A stretch of 64,000 bases of DNA, taken from Bog-257 sp963846715 (lineage in GTDB: Bacteria > Acidobacteriota > Terriglobia > Terriglobales > Acidobacteriaceae). A model generated the notes under the pieces. It saw only the letters and a list, made by a program, of their open reading frames with translations, was not told where the DNA came from and did not search any database. Positions 16,731-25,462 of the stretch are shown one piece after another. The first letter of the stretch is position 1; each line of letters opens with the position of its first letter. A program made the position numbers and the translations under genes. The DNA lies in NCBI GenBank assembly GCA_963846715.1, contig CAWJXA010000005.1, forward strand, positions 482,667 to 546,666, read 5' to 3'.

Positions 16731-17651
16731 TCATCCCTTTGCCGTAGCGAAGGCGGCAGCGCTCCACTCGTTCATGGGATATGGCCTGCCACAGTCCAGG
16801 CAGCGGGTTACAGGAAACTGGGCGGTGCAGTTCGGACAGACGCCGTGAGTTTCGAAGGTGTCGAACACGGCCTTGCAATTTCCGCAGGTCCAGAAGTCTC
16901 CCAGGGGCGGCTCTGCTTTGCACCACGGACAAGCAAACCCGTGACGCCGCGGCAATTTTGCCAATCGCAATAGCACCACAGCCTGTTTCAATCCTGTCCA
17001 ACAGTTCAGCAGGATGAATGCCGACAGGACACCGAACCAGACGGAGCCAACCCTAATGGCGAGCACAACTAAACCCACCACGCCGACGAAGCCCAGCAGG
17101 GTCGCCACCAGCAGGCTGCGGGCGCGTCCCATCACAAACCACAGCAGCGCGCGCAGAATCTGCCCGCCGTCCAGCGGATACACCGGCAGAATATTGAACC
17201 CCAGCAACACTGCGTCGATAATCAGGATTGCCCTCAGATAAGCGTGAACGTTGGGCATAGTGTCGGCCCAGCCAGCAGTCCGGCTCACAGTGAAGAGCAC
17301 CAACAAGAGGGGAAGAAGTGCCACATTCACCAGCGGGCCCGCGGCGATGCTCCACAGCGTGGCACCCGGGCGCGGTGGCGGGTCCACATACGCCACTCCG
17401 CCAAGGGGCCACAGCACGATCCGGTTTGCTATGCCTCCCACATGCCGGCAGGCCAGCGCGTGCCCGTACTCGTGGAGCAACACAATCAGAAACAGCGTCA
17501 AATACTCCAGCACGTTCCAAGCGATTGAGGAATATTTTCCGGCTCGGGCATTGATCTCAAACAGCGCTACGAGAAACCATGACCAATGCAAAAACACATC
17601 CACGCCCGCACAGCGGAACAGATGGATCGAGCCTGAGCGACCGGTTGGCAT
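16731..17651 (-). CDS. Site-2 protease-like M50 metallopeptidase with C-terminal zinc ribbons
   Basis: An intramembrane metallopeptidase of 306 residues. The zinc motif H60-E-Y-G-H64 lies in a hydrophobic segment, and the third ligand is D161 in VYPLDGGQ, as in S2P/SpoIVFB enzymes. About four to five membrane segments can be seen. After residue 240 come cysteine pairs CPWC, CGNC, CPNC and CLDC, which look like two tandem zinc ribbons on the cytoplasmic side. Such proteases release membrane-bound regulators; no candidate substrate (anti-sigma factor) lies beside it. The next gene upstream on this strand is separated by the 17.8-kb repeat. Confidence 0.85.
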   Translation of the reverse strand: MPTGRSGSIHLFRCAGVDVFLHWSWFLVALFEINARAGKYSSIAWNVLEYLTLFLIVLLHEYGHALACRHVGGIANRIVLWPLGGVAYVDPPPRPGATLWSIAAGPLVNVALLPLLLVLFTVSRTAGWADTMPNVHAYLRAILIIDAVLLGFNILPVYPLDGGQILRALLWFVMGRARSLLVATLLGFVGVVGLVVLAIRVGSVWFGVLSAFILLNCWTGLKQAVVLLRLAKLPRRHGFACPWCKAEPPLGDFWTCGNCKAVFDTFETHGVCPNCTAQFPVTRCLDCGRPYPMNEWSAAAFATAKG

Positions 17652-17780
17652 TTGGAGAGTTATAGCACGGCATCGCTCGGTCAGATTGCTAATCCAACCG
17701 GCCGGCTGGAGAAAAGCTACGCGAAGATGTCTGCAACAAAAATCTCCATCCCCGTGTTCGAGGGATGGGGCGTCGAAGTT

Positions 17781-17976
17781 TATAGCGGTTCGTCAATAGA
17801 TGTATCCGATTTGCACGGGTAATACGGCGCTTCAGCGCCGTGTTCCGCCTCGGTCAAACACTCGGCTTAAGGCGCTGAGGTCGACGACCTCAGCGATTTT
17901 TCTTCTTGTTCTATACGCGGGCCTCAAGGCCCGCACTACCCGTACAAACGCGATACGCCAATCCGGGAAGTGCTCT
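17781..17976. repeat. ~196-bp dispersed repeat, copy A
   Basis: The sequence runs from TATAGCGGTTCGTCAATAGA to ATCCGGGAAGTGCTCT and matches the element at 33685-33887 over its whole length. It contains the hairpins GGCGCTTCAGCGCC and GCGGGCCTCAAGGCCCGC, and a central GCTGAGGTCGACGACCTCAGC palindrome. It lies directly 3' of the baeRF gene. No coding capacity is seen, so it is best described as a non-autonomous palindromic element. Confidence 0.85.
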
Positions 17977-17983
17977 AGGTTTG

Positions 17984-19150
17984 CTAGCTGGCGGCCTTCA
18001 CCGAGGTATTCTGGTCGGCGCGGAAGCGCAGCAGCGCCGCGATTCGTCCGATCTGGTCGAAGTGCTCATCGTTGGCGACATACACAATGTCGATACCGCT
18101 GCGAATCGCATGGCCCACAATGGCGTCGCCGATATCTTCCAGTTGCGTGTTCTCTTTTCCGCAAACCGCGCAGGCCGCAGCGTTGTGCAGGTCCATGTGG
18201 CCGCAGTGGTAGCACTTTACTCCCGGCGCCTGGAAGTTCGATCCCAGCAGCAGGGTCTGCACCTCGCCAATCTCCAGCGACCGCAGGACCCGCCGCAAAC
18301 CGATCGCGCCCCGCCCGTTGCGATGGGCCTCACCGATCACTTCGGTGATAAGTTCCTGTTTTACCCGGGCGTTGTGTTGGGCCAGCTGTTCAGCAGCCAG
18401 TTGCTTCACCTGCTCGGCCGTTGCGGACTTGGGATCGATGCGGAAGCGCCCCACCAGGTGCTGCTTCGAGTTCGAGTGCAGTTCGGCATGGATTCCGGAC
18501 CAGACGTCATCGTGGCAGCCGATTAGCAAGCGATCGCAATTTCCGTGTTCGCAATACGGTTCAATGCAATCGGCTACAATCCTGAAATGCTGTTGGGCTT
18601 CGTTCATCTGTTTGCGCTCGGCGTGTCCGCCGTCATAACCGTGCCAGCCATCGCTCTTGCCTCGCCGCGTCAGTTCGTTGATGAAGTCCTGCTTCTCCAC
18701 GATGTCGTCGTTGACGATTTCAAAGACGCGCGCCTTGGTGCGGTCGAGCAGCACCACGCAGGCGTGCTGCACTCCATCCAGCACCGCGGCCAGCGGCTTC
18801 AGATGAAATCTCTGGTTCACCATGAGGTTGGTCTTCAGCAGCTGCGCGGGAATATCAAACTCACGCCAAACGTTCTGTTTACTGCACGCAAATATGGCCT
18901 TGGCTTTGCCGCCGTTTCCGCGCAGGGTCTCGGCCATGCCCTGGATGCGGTCCAGATCGGACCGGGCACATCCGTTTCGGCCGTGCTTCTCGGCTTCGCG
19001 CATGGCATTGCGCACCAGGTCCTTGACCAGAATCGATTCTTCGCGATGCGACTTGTCCAACGGCGTTGCAGGCTGGTAGTAAAAAGTAACCGCACAAGTT
19101 TCCGGCGAGTGAAAATTAGCGAGTTCTCGGATGTCATCTCGTGTGATCAT
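17984..19150 (-). CDS. Bacterial eRF1-like protein (baeRF, probably family 10)
   Basis: A 388-residue protein that resembles the bacterial relatives of archaeo-eukaryotic release factor eRF1. The N-terminus is MITRDDIRELANFHSPE, the middle domain holds LDRTKARVFEIVNDDI and DRLLIGCHDDVW, and the C-terminal domain holds a zinc ribbon (CYHCGH and CAVCG) before the last strand-helix unit. The ribosome-engaging GGQ loop is not obvious. Families of this type are thought to act in ribosome rescue or hibernation, which is a prediction from comparative genomics. An AGGAG site precedes the ATG. It is the second gene after the HPF-sigma fusion, 66 bases away. Confidence 0.75.
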   Translation of the reverse strand: MITRDDIRELANFHSPETCAVTFYYQPATPLDKSHREESILVKDLVRNAMREAEKHGRNGCARSDLDRIQGMAETLRGNGGKAKAIFACSKQNVWREFDIPAQLLKTNLMVNQRFHLKPLAAVLDGVQHACVVLLDRTKARVFEIVNDDIVEKQDFINELTRRGKSDGWHGYDGGHAERKQMNEAQQHFRIVADCIEPYCEHGNCDRLLIGCHDDVWSGIHAELHSNSKQHLVGRFRIDPKSATAEQVKQLAAEQLAQHNARVKQELITEVIGEAHRNGRGAIGLRRVLRSLEIGEVQTLLLGSNFQAPGVKCYHCGHMDLHNAAACAVCGKENTQLEDIGDAIVGHAIRSGIDIVYVANDEHFDQIGRIAALLRFRADQNTSVKAAS

Positions 19151-19216
19151 TCCGGTTCTCCTTATGGATCCGTTCTTGAATCATGAAAGCGGGAACTGCC
19201 GGGCAGTCCCAAGTTG

Positions 19217-20257
19217 TCAGACGCTCCTGGAATGCTCCAGCAGCCTCTCTTTGAGTGCATCTTGGATAGGCAAGGCGCGTTGCAAATGCTCGCGGCCCTT
19301 GCGAATGGACGCGCGCACCTCCTCCACAGTGCGGCTGGTGATATCGGCAATCTCCTCGGCGGTGAAGCCCTCAATGGCATACAGGATGAAAGCTTCTGCC
19401 TGGTCGCGCCCGCCACTGCGAAGGGTCGTCTCCACCAGGCGAATCAGTTCGTCGCGCGCCGCCAGTTCTTCCGGGTTGTTGGCGCTGCGGTCAGCAATCA
19501 CATCTTCTTCCGACAGCTGCTCATCCGGCTGATGGAATTGCAGTTTGGCCTCGTCGGTGGCGCGCACGTTCTGTTCGCCGCGCGAGCGCTCCAGTGGAAC
19601 GTGCCCATCCTCGCGGTTCTCCAATGCCAGCTGGTCAATCGCCTGCCTGGCCAGTCGATGCACCCATGGTTCCACATGGATGGGCTCCGGACTGTCCTGC
19701 TGATCGCTGAGGGCGTTGCCTATGGCTTCTCCCACAACATCTTCGACGGCCACTTGGCCGGGCTGGAGCCGTCCCTGGCTCTCCCGGTAGTCAAGCTCTC
19801 TTTGGATGAAGCGCTCCAGGCGCGGCAGATTCACGTTGACATAGCCGAAGATGTCGTCGGCGGAAACGTGTCCCGGTTTCACCGCGGCCAAAGTCTGTTC
19901 AAAGGGAACGGTTTCGGGTCTGGCACGGGCCGGGCCGCGACGCCGCTTGGATTTGTGATGGTTCCGCAGCAGTTCCTTGTGCTTCTTCACCTGCTCGGCA
20001 ATCGAATCAAAGGCCGCCTTGATCGCGGCCACGGCCGTCGGGCCGCTCTCCTGTGCAGCCATCTGCCCCGACGGCAGGCGCAGGTTCAGCGACACCACCA
20101 TCCCCTCGCGCGCGGAGTTTTCTTCAATCGCTCCTTTTAAATGCACGAGATCGGGACGGAATACCCGCAGGTATCGGCCCAGTTTTTCCACTTGTTGGTT
20201 GATTAGTTTTTCGAGGTCGGAAGTTTTGGAAACCTTGTAGCTGAAATGGACATTCAT
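19217..20257 (-). CDS. Ribosome hibernation factor (HPF/RaiA) domain fused to sigma-70-like domain
   Basis: This single uninterrupted frame encodes 346 residues with two unrelated halves. Residues 1-100 look like an HPF/RaiA (S30AE) fold, which sits in the decoding channel of stalled 70S ribosomes: MNVHFSYKVS, LGRYLRVFRPDLVHLKGAI, VSLNLRLPSGQMAAQE, AAFDSIAEQVKKHKELL. After a basic linker (HKSKRRRGPARARPE), residues 133-329 resemble a sigma-70 factor: a region 2-like helix set (LPRLERFIQREL, VEDVVGEAIGNAL, WVHRLARQAID) and a clear region 4 helix-turn-helix (ILYAIEGFTAEEIADITSRT then RASIRKGREHLQRAL). The usual long-HPF dimerisation domain is absent. A GGAGAG site precedes the ATG. It is first in a two-gene unit with baeRF. 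Confidence 0.8.
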   Translation of the reverse strand: MNVHFSYKVSKTSDLEKLINQQVEKLGRYLRVFRPDLVHLKGAIEENSAREGMVVSLNLRLPSGQMAAQESGPTAVAAIKAAFDSIAEQVKKHKELLRNHHKSKRRRGPARARPETVPFEQTLAAVKPGHVSADDIFGYVNVNLPRLERFIQRELDYRESQGRLQPGQVAVEDVVGEAIGNALSDQQDSPEPIHVEPWVHRLARQAIDQLALENREDGHVPLERSRGEQNVRATDEAKLQFHQPDEQLSEEDVIADRSANNPEELAARDELIRLVETTLRSGGRDQAEAFILYAIEGFTAEEIADITSRTVEEVRASIRKGREHLQRALPIQDALKERLLEHSRSV

Positions 20258-20450
20258 GCAAAGGCCTCTCCGGATGGAATGATTCTCATCCGCAGCTACA
20301 TTCCTTTAAGAGAATTTTACTCCTCTTCCTACAGAAGCAAGCGGAAAATTAGGAGTTGCATCGGATGGGCCGGAATCGGGAGAAATGCTCGTTTATCGGC
20401 AAAGGGGGAGCCGGCGAATTCATGTAGGTCGCGACCTGAAGGAGTCGACC

Positions 20451-21101
20451 CTATGGAAGGACTAGCGTACGCCAAGTTTTCTGGAATGCTTCCAAAGTGA
20501 AACGCAGGCCTGCGTAATCCAGCCACTCAGAGCAGGTTCCACAGTCACCCCAGTCGGGCCAGGTTTCCCATTGTTGCCATGCTCGTCGTTCAATTGATGC
20601 CTCGACCGTCACGCCATTCTGTTCGAGGCTGGTAATGTCCATCTGGATCAGAGAACCGTCCTGACGAACGCCGCAGTTGTCGAAGATGTTGTAGCCGATG
20701 TCGGCAAAACCCAGGCTCCAAAGTTTCATTGTCAACAAGACATACTTTGCGAGGACGGTTCGGCAATGCGCCCGATCATGGGTCGGGACATATTGGGATA
20801 TGGGTATAACTCGCTCCTGGGTGTAGCTGCCTGATGCAAGAATTTCCGGAGTTCCCAAGAGATCCGGTGCCTTCGCGAAATTCTTTGTCATCGCACAGAG
20901 GATTTCTGACGCCCGCACTGTTAATACGCGTTTTCGGCGGGCCTGCAGCCATGCGTCGGTCCAGTTCGGTAGTCGGCGACGTTTCAGAGACCACGAAACT
21001 ATGCGACACGCTTGATCTGGCAGCGAGCGTGGGATTTTTATCACCCGGTCGTCGCCATAGTCGTATACCCTGTACTCCCAACCACGACCTATTTCGGACA
21101 T
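20451..21101 (-). CDS. Small protein-kinase-like fold protein, function unknown
   Basis: A 216-residue protein I do not recognise as a named family, though parts resemble a divergent protein-kinase or phosphotransferase fold. GWEYRVYDYGDDRVIKIPRS looks like the nucleotide loop with the VIK lysine. GFADIGYNIFDNCGVRQDG followed by LIQMDITSLEQ resembles a catalytic loop (D..N) and a metal-binding D. The second half is rich in tryptophan and cysteine. A GGAG site precedes the ATG. It stands alone between the HPF-sigma gene and glpX on the same strand. Activity may be lost, since no normal HRD motif is seen. Confidence 0.5.
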   Translation of the reverse strand: MSEIGRGWEYRVYDYGDDRVIKIPRSLPDQACRIVSWSLKRRRLPNWTDAWLQARRKRVLTVRASEILCAMTKNFAKAPDLLGTPEILASGSYTQERVIPISQYVPTHDRAHCRTVLAKYVLLTMKLWSLGFADIGYNIFDNCGVRQDGSLIQMDITSLEQNGVTVEASIERRAWQQWETWPDWGDCGTCSEWLDYAGLRFTLEAFQKTWRTLVLP

Positions 21102-21170
21102 TCGGGCTCCAGCTAGAATTGAAGAGGCCTCCCCCGGGAAGGCCTGAGTTGTCGATTTCGCAATCTATCT

Positions 21171-22214
21171 TTACCTCTCCGGAATTCTGATCTTCGCGTC
21201 CTCACGCTTGTCAACGTGAATCGTCTCGATGAACCTGACTTTGCTCTTGTTTAGCTTCATCACCAGCGACGAGGTGCGCACGCCGTCGCCAAAGAACCGC
21301 ACTCCCTTGAGCAGAGGACCATCGGTCACTCCGGTGGCCGAAAAAATAATGTTCTTACCAGGCGCCAGTTCGTCGGCCGTGTAAATGCGTTTCGGATCGG
21401 AGATGCCCATGTCCTTCATGCGCTCCCCTTGTTCCGGCGTGTAACCGACCAGACGGCCGACCATGTAACCATTCAAGCAGCGAATGGCCGCGGCCGTAAT
21501 CACTCCCTCGGGAGCGCCGCCCGTTCCCATCACTGCGTGCACACCCGAGCCCAGCATCGCGGCGGCAACGCCCGGCGAAAGGTCGCCGTCAGAGATGAGC
21601 CGGATGCGCGCGCCCGCTTTGCGAATTTCGTTGATCAAGGCTTCGTGGCGTGGACGGTCGAGGATGATGATGACCAGGTCTTCCACCCGCCGATCCAGCA
21701 CCTTGGCAATTACGTGCAGGTTGTGCGACACCGGCGCCTCGAGGTCGACCATGCCTTTGCATGACGGCCCCACGACGATCTTCTCCATATAGCAGTCCGG
21801 AGCATGCAACAGACCGCCCTTCTCCGAGGCCGCAAGTACCGTGATGGCGCCGGGCGATCCCGTGGCGCACAGGTTGGTGCCTTCCAAAGGATCGACTGCG
21901 ATGTCCACGGCTGGATAGCTGCCGTCATCGTGCTTGCCCACTTTCTCGCCGATGTACAGCATCGGCGCCTCGTCGCGTTCGCCTTCGCCGATGACGATGG
22001 TGCCGTCCATGGGAACCGAGTCCATGACGCCGCGCATGGCCTCCGTCGCCACCTGATCGGCGTGCTTGCGGTTGCCCTGACCCATGGTCTTGGCCGAGGC
22101 GATCGCCGCTTCTTCCACGACGCGCAGGAACTCCAGCGCAAGATCGGTCTCCAGATTTGCGGTCGGATCGTGTTCGATGACAGGTGGTTCCGTTTGAACT
22201 TTGGTCGTCGCCAT
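21171..22214 (-). CDS. glpX: Class II fructose-1,6-bisphosphatase (GlpX)
   Basis: GlpX hydrolyses fructose 1,6-bisphosphate to fructose 6-phosphate in gluconeogenesis. The 347-residue product has the metal and substrate motifs GEGERDEAPMLYIGE, VDIAVDPLEGTNLC and the glycine-rich MGTGGAPEGVITAAA. I chose the ATG at 22214, which has a GGGAGG site seven bases upstream and begins at the family N-terminus; an in-frame start 29 codons upstream adds unrelated residues. The enzyme is of normal length and appears intact. Confidence 0.94.
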   Translation of the reverse strand: MATTKVQTEPPVIEHDPTANLETDLALEFLRVVEEAAIASAKTMGQGNRKHADQVATEAMRGVMDSVPMDGTIVIGEGERDEAPMLYIGEKVGKHDDGSYPAVDIAVDPLEGTNLCATGSPGAITVLAASEKGGLLHAPDCYMEKIVVGPSCKGMVDLEAPVSHNLHVIAKVLDRRVEDLVIIILDRPRHEALINEIRKAGARIRLISDGDLSPGVAAAMLGSGVHAVMGTGGAPEGVITAAAIRCLNGYMVGRLVGYTPEQGERMKDMGISDPKRIYTADELAPGKNIIFSATGVTDGPLLKGVRFFGDGVRTSSLVMKLNKSKVRFIETIHVDKREDAKIRIPER

Positions 22215-22497
22215 GTGGCCTCCCGGGTTATGTACCGCTGGCGCTATGAAATTATTAAGACACGAAAAGCTTGTGCCGAGCCCAGGTCCCAGACCGCCCA
22301 TGCGACGCCCAGCCTGGCCAGCCGTTCCAGCACAAACGCAAAGGATACACCCGTCGCGGAAAGTGTTCGAGGACTTTCGTCACTGACGACACGGGCAGTG
22401 TCAGGCGTGAATCGTCCCAACCCAAGCCGGTCGGGGTGGGGACCGCCTGATGAAGAGGTTTTGGAAACCCAACCGGCTACGAACAGCAGCTAAAGCA
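22215..22497. other. Gap between glpX and the GH16-like gene
   Basis: These 283 bases between two reverse-strand genes contain no recognisable gene and no clear terminator. They must hold the glpX promoter. No repeat family from elsewhere in the window matches here. Confidence 0.4.
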
Positions 22498-23850
22498 TCA
22501 TTGCGTGTATGGCGTGTAAGTGAAGCCGCTGATGACCACTTCCACTTCCTGACCGTTCGCAGGACTGCCACCTAAAACCCAAAGGTTCAGTCGAGCCTGC
22601 TGCGGGCTTGGGAAAAGGCCGTTCCATCCGCCATTGTCGGCCGGAGGAGGAACAGTGCCGGGATAGCTATAGCTGGCAAGTACGTGCCCACTGGAATCTT
22701 GCACCCGAAAGCTTATTCCGTCGGGGAGCCAGTTGATGATCGCAGTTGAGTTGTTGTACCCCGCCGGCATAACAAATGGATTGCAATGGTTAATGGAATA
22801 GGGTTGCACACAGAATTGGGCGTTGTCGGGAGGCATGTCGATCAAATTCTGCGAGAACTCCACATCGAGTTCGCTGTGTCCGCCAACTCCTCCCCCGGGA
22901 TTATTCTCCCAAGGCGAATATGGACCGGAATAGGCAGGATCGTTCGACCACGTGAATAGCCCAACCACAGCATTCGGATCTAAATTGTCCACCGCGCTTG
23001 CAAGTTTATAGGTGTAGGTCCCATACGCATAGGTCTGCTCTTGCTGGAGTTGATCGTTCACTCGAGGAACTATCTCAGAACAGGTCCACTGTCCACCGGC
23101 ATTAACGATTTTCAGGTGCAGGTTACCACTGCCGTCGACGAAAACGTTGTTGGTCGAATCCGAGAAAATGCACGGTCCGGGATTGATCGGACCGAACGTG
23201 TTCGCCGTGACATCCCAATCGAGCCCAGCAAAGGTTATATGGCGACGACCGGGATTCGGGCGGTCTAAGTAGGCGCGCGCGACGGCTTGCGTTTCCAGAT
23301 CTAAGGGCAGCCCATCCGTGTTGCCGTGGCAGGTTCCGCTCGCACCTTGGGGCAAAAGATATGCGACATACTTGACCGCCGAGTAGTCTTCAGATCCGCT
23401 GCCACCGGTCCCCACATCTGCGCTCCAAGTGCCATTTGAAATTGGCACGAACAGTTGTGCGCAAGTTGGCTTCGACCACCAACCGATACCACTGATGAAG
23501 AGCAGGACCCCGACCTTGTAGTTGGAGTAGTCGGAGGGACTTATATTGGAAACGGTGCCCTGGAGCAAGCCGGGCGAGCCATAGGGCGGCGCCGATGTGA
23601 TCTGAATGCCGGGATTACTTGAAGGGCATGAATCCAGCGAAAAAGAACCCACGCGCGTATTCCAATTGTTGGTACCATCGGCGCGCAGGTACTCGCCCGC
23701 AAACCAGAAGGTACAGTCGTCAACCGGATCGATGTTAAGGCTGGTCGAATTTCCCCACGCGGAGCCGGAGGTCTGCGACCCAGTGCCCATCATGGCGAGG
23801 TTTTCTGCACCCAACTGACCCAATAGTTTGACCCGGTACCCGCACCGCAA
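22498..23850 (-). CDS. Secreted GH16-like domain protein, C-terminal part of a frame-split gene
   Basis: This frame continues the protein begun at 25063. It opens with the end of the propeller-like region (DPVDDCTFWFAGEYLRADG), then a middle beta-rich domain (GVLLFISGIGWWSKPTCAQ) common in acidobacterial secreted proteins, then a C-terminal GH16/concanavalin-like domain. That domain has TYKLASAVDNLDPNAVVGLF and the catalytic signature SELDVEF, which fits the EIDxE pattern of GH16 glucanases. The substrate is not predictable. True coding of this segment starts near 23830, where LGQLGAENLAMMGTGSQ picks up from the other frame. Confidence 0.7.
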   Translation of the reverse strand: MRCGYRVKLLGQLGAENLAMMGTGSQTSGSAWGNSTSLNIDPVDDCTFWFAGEYLRADGTNNWNTRVGSFSLDSCPSSNPGIQITSAPPYGSPGLLQGTVSNISPSDYSNYKVGVLLFISGIGWWSKPTCAQLFVPISNGTWSADVGTGGSGSEDYSAVKYVAYLLPQGASGTCHGNTDGLPLDLETQAVARAYLDRPNPGRRHITFAGLDWDVTANTFGPINPGPCIFSDSTNNVFVDGSGNLHLKIVNAGGQWTCSEIVPRVNDQLQQEQTYAYGTYTYKLASAVDNLDPNAVVGLFTWSNDPAYSGPYSPWENNPGGGVGGHSELDVEFSQNLIDMPPDNAQFCVQPYSINHCNPFVMPAGYNNSTAIINWLPDGISFRVQDSSGHVLASYSYPGTVPPPADNGGWNGLFPSPQQARLNLWVLGGSPANGQEVEVVISGFTYTPYTQ

Positions 23851-25063
23851 AACTTAAAGTCGGATGAATTGCGTTGCTGGAATCGTTGTAGACAGTCGCG
23901 ATGTCACCCATGGAGTCCATAGCTATGTTTCCCATCCAGCGATGGATGGAAGTCGGAACGTAGGTGCCCGTCTGAAAAACCATCGGGGAAAGGCTGCTCA
24001 GGTCGCGCAGCTCGTACCAGCGAATAGCAGCATGGCGAAACGCAAAGATTATGGTGTGATTGACCACCAAAGACTCATGGTCGCCAAAGTTACGGTACGC
24101 GGCACGGTACATGAGTCGGTCGCTCAAGGCAGTAAGCCGTTGCGTGGTGTCAGCCTGATCGATGCAATTGATGCTGGCACATGTGGGAGAGAACGTCTGC
24201 ACTGGAATCGGCATTGGCCCGTTGAGTTGAGAGTTACTGGGATTCAGAAAATCCACATGGAAGGTCCAGAAGTTCAGTGCATTGCCACCCAGGCTTAGCA
24301 GGAAGTTGGGCGAACCGGAAGGCGGCGGCATTGTCCCATCGAGATCGGCGGGCTGAAGGCTCTTGTACGACGAGTTAGGCTGCTTGCAGATGGGGTTCGC
24401 GGGGAGCTGACCGTTCAGCATGGAAGAGCGGTCAAGCGCGCAAACGTTAGCATACAGGAAGGTGCCGCCACTACTATACATATTGAAAGTGACATAGTAG
24501 GCGTCAGGCCATACACCGAGTCGGGGTGAATCTGGAATGTCCGTTAGTTGGACTGAATATAAGTAGAAGCCTTGAAGAAAGTCATCATTCTTCGAAACGG
24601 CGATACAGAAGTAATAGGGTGGCCCGGTGAGCACCAGTTGCCCGATCACCCAGCGTTGCGCCAGCTTGTCGAACTGTACGACGGGCTGACCGCTGTTGGA
24701 GGTGGCGCATGGGCCGCCCATCGAGGCAAAAACGCTGTTGCCCGGCATGGGACCATAAACAATCGCTCCCGTACCTTTATTGAAGACCGCCAGCGATGTG
24801 TTGACCCATTCGACGTATTGGGTCGTACCCACGGAACCCGCAGGGTCCGGCGGGATAAAAGGGTCGGTAAATCCAAATGAATACTGCCCGAGTCCGTCGA
24901 AGTTGTGACCAGGGACGATGTTGGACGCCAGACTTGAGGACGAAGAAACGTGTGCGATGCTACCGCTCTCCAGTGGCGCACTTTGCGCGGCGCAGATAAG
25001 CTGTCCCGCTATCACTAAGACGGCGGCAATGCAGCCAGCACGAATGGTTCGCGTAATCTTCAT
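23735..25063 (-). CDS. Secreted propeller-like protein, N-terminal part of the same frame-split gene
   Basis: The start MKITRTIRAGCIAAVLVIAG gives a signal peptide. The body (for example DPAGSVGTTQYVEWVNTS, QFDKLAQRWVIGQLV, DAYYVTFNMY) resembles repeats of a beta-propeller-like domain found in acidobacterial exported proteins. Up to about 23830 the frame is good; the last 25 codons (SVGCRKPRHDGHW and on) are out of frame, and the sense continues in the next frame as LGQLGAENLAMM. A single-base change therefore splits one approximately 850-residue gene. I cannot tell a true mutation from a base-calling error. Confidence 0.7.
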   Translation of the reverse strand: MKITRTIRAGCIAAVLVIAGQLICAAQSAPLESGSIAHVSSSSSLASNIVPGHNFDGLGQYSFGFTDPFIPPDPAGSVGTTQYVEWVNTSLAVFNKGTGAIVYGPMPGNSVFASMGGPCATSNSGQPVVQFDKLAQRWVIGQLVLTGPPYYFCIAVSKNDDFLQGFYLYSVQLTDIPDSPRLGVWPDAYYVTFNMYSSGGTFLYANVCALDRSSMLNGQLPANPICKQPNSSYKSLQPADLDGTMPPPSGSPNFLLSLGGNALNFWTFHVDFLNPSNSQLNGPMPIPVQTFSPTCASINCIDQADTTQRLTALSDRLMYRAAYRNFGDHESLVVNHTIIFAFRHAAIRWYELRDLSSLSPMVFQTGTYVPTSIHRWMGNIAMDSMGDIATVYNDSSNAIHPTLSFAVRVPGQTIGSVGCRKPRHDGHWVADLRLRVGKFDQP

Positions 25064-25200
25064 GGGATTCCCCCGATCGATTGGTGCGAGGTGTCTTTTT
25101 CTGAGGGTCCCGCGAGCTTTGAGAATGCCCCTGCCGATGAGGGCATTGAATGAAGGTGCAAAAATCGATACACCGGAAAGCTAGTTCCGATAGATCGGCC

Positions 25201-25281
25201 TGAAGTCGCGTACCTGGGAAACTAGGCCAGGATTAGCGCCTGCATCCCCGAGACCCAGACAGGATTCAGGGCGCGACTTCA
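25201..25281 (-). ncRNA. Candidate structured RNA leader upstream of the GH16-like gene
   Basis: In the 399-base gap upstream of the secreted gene, a perfect 10-bp inverted repeat, TGAAGTCGCG (25201-25210) and CGCGACTTCA (25272-25281), would close a branched structure. Inside it, CCTGG (25213-25217) pairs with CCAGG (25227-25231), and a CCTG/CAGG arm can form in the rest. It lies about 140-220 nt before the start codon and would be in the 5' leader if transcription starts further up. It matches no riboswitch I know; I specifically do not see the c-di-GMP-I core. The rest of the gap shows nothing else. Confidence 0.35.
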
Positions 25282-25462
25282 TTGGCAGGCACAAACTTTA
25301 TACGAGATTCGCGCAAAGTCAAGTACACGAAAGGGGGGACTGAGCAGAAAAGTGCAGCTCGCGCGGACCTTAGAAACCTTTTCTGCTCGCTGGCTACTAC
25401 CGTCGCTTAGCCCATATTTACTTCAACGCTCTTCCTGCCCACTACCCACTATCCACTGCTCT

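Noticed and set aside
25201..25281. c-di-GMP-I riboswitch for the leader structure
   Set aside because: The GEMM core sequence and tetraloop-receptor pattern are not visible, although a closed stem is.
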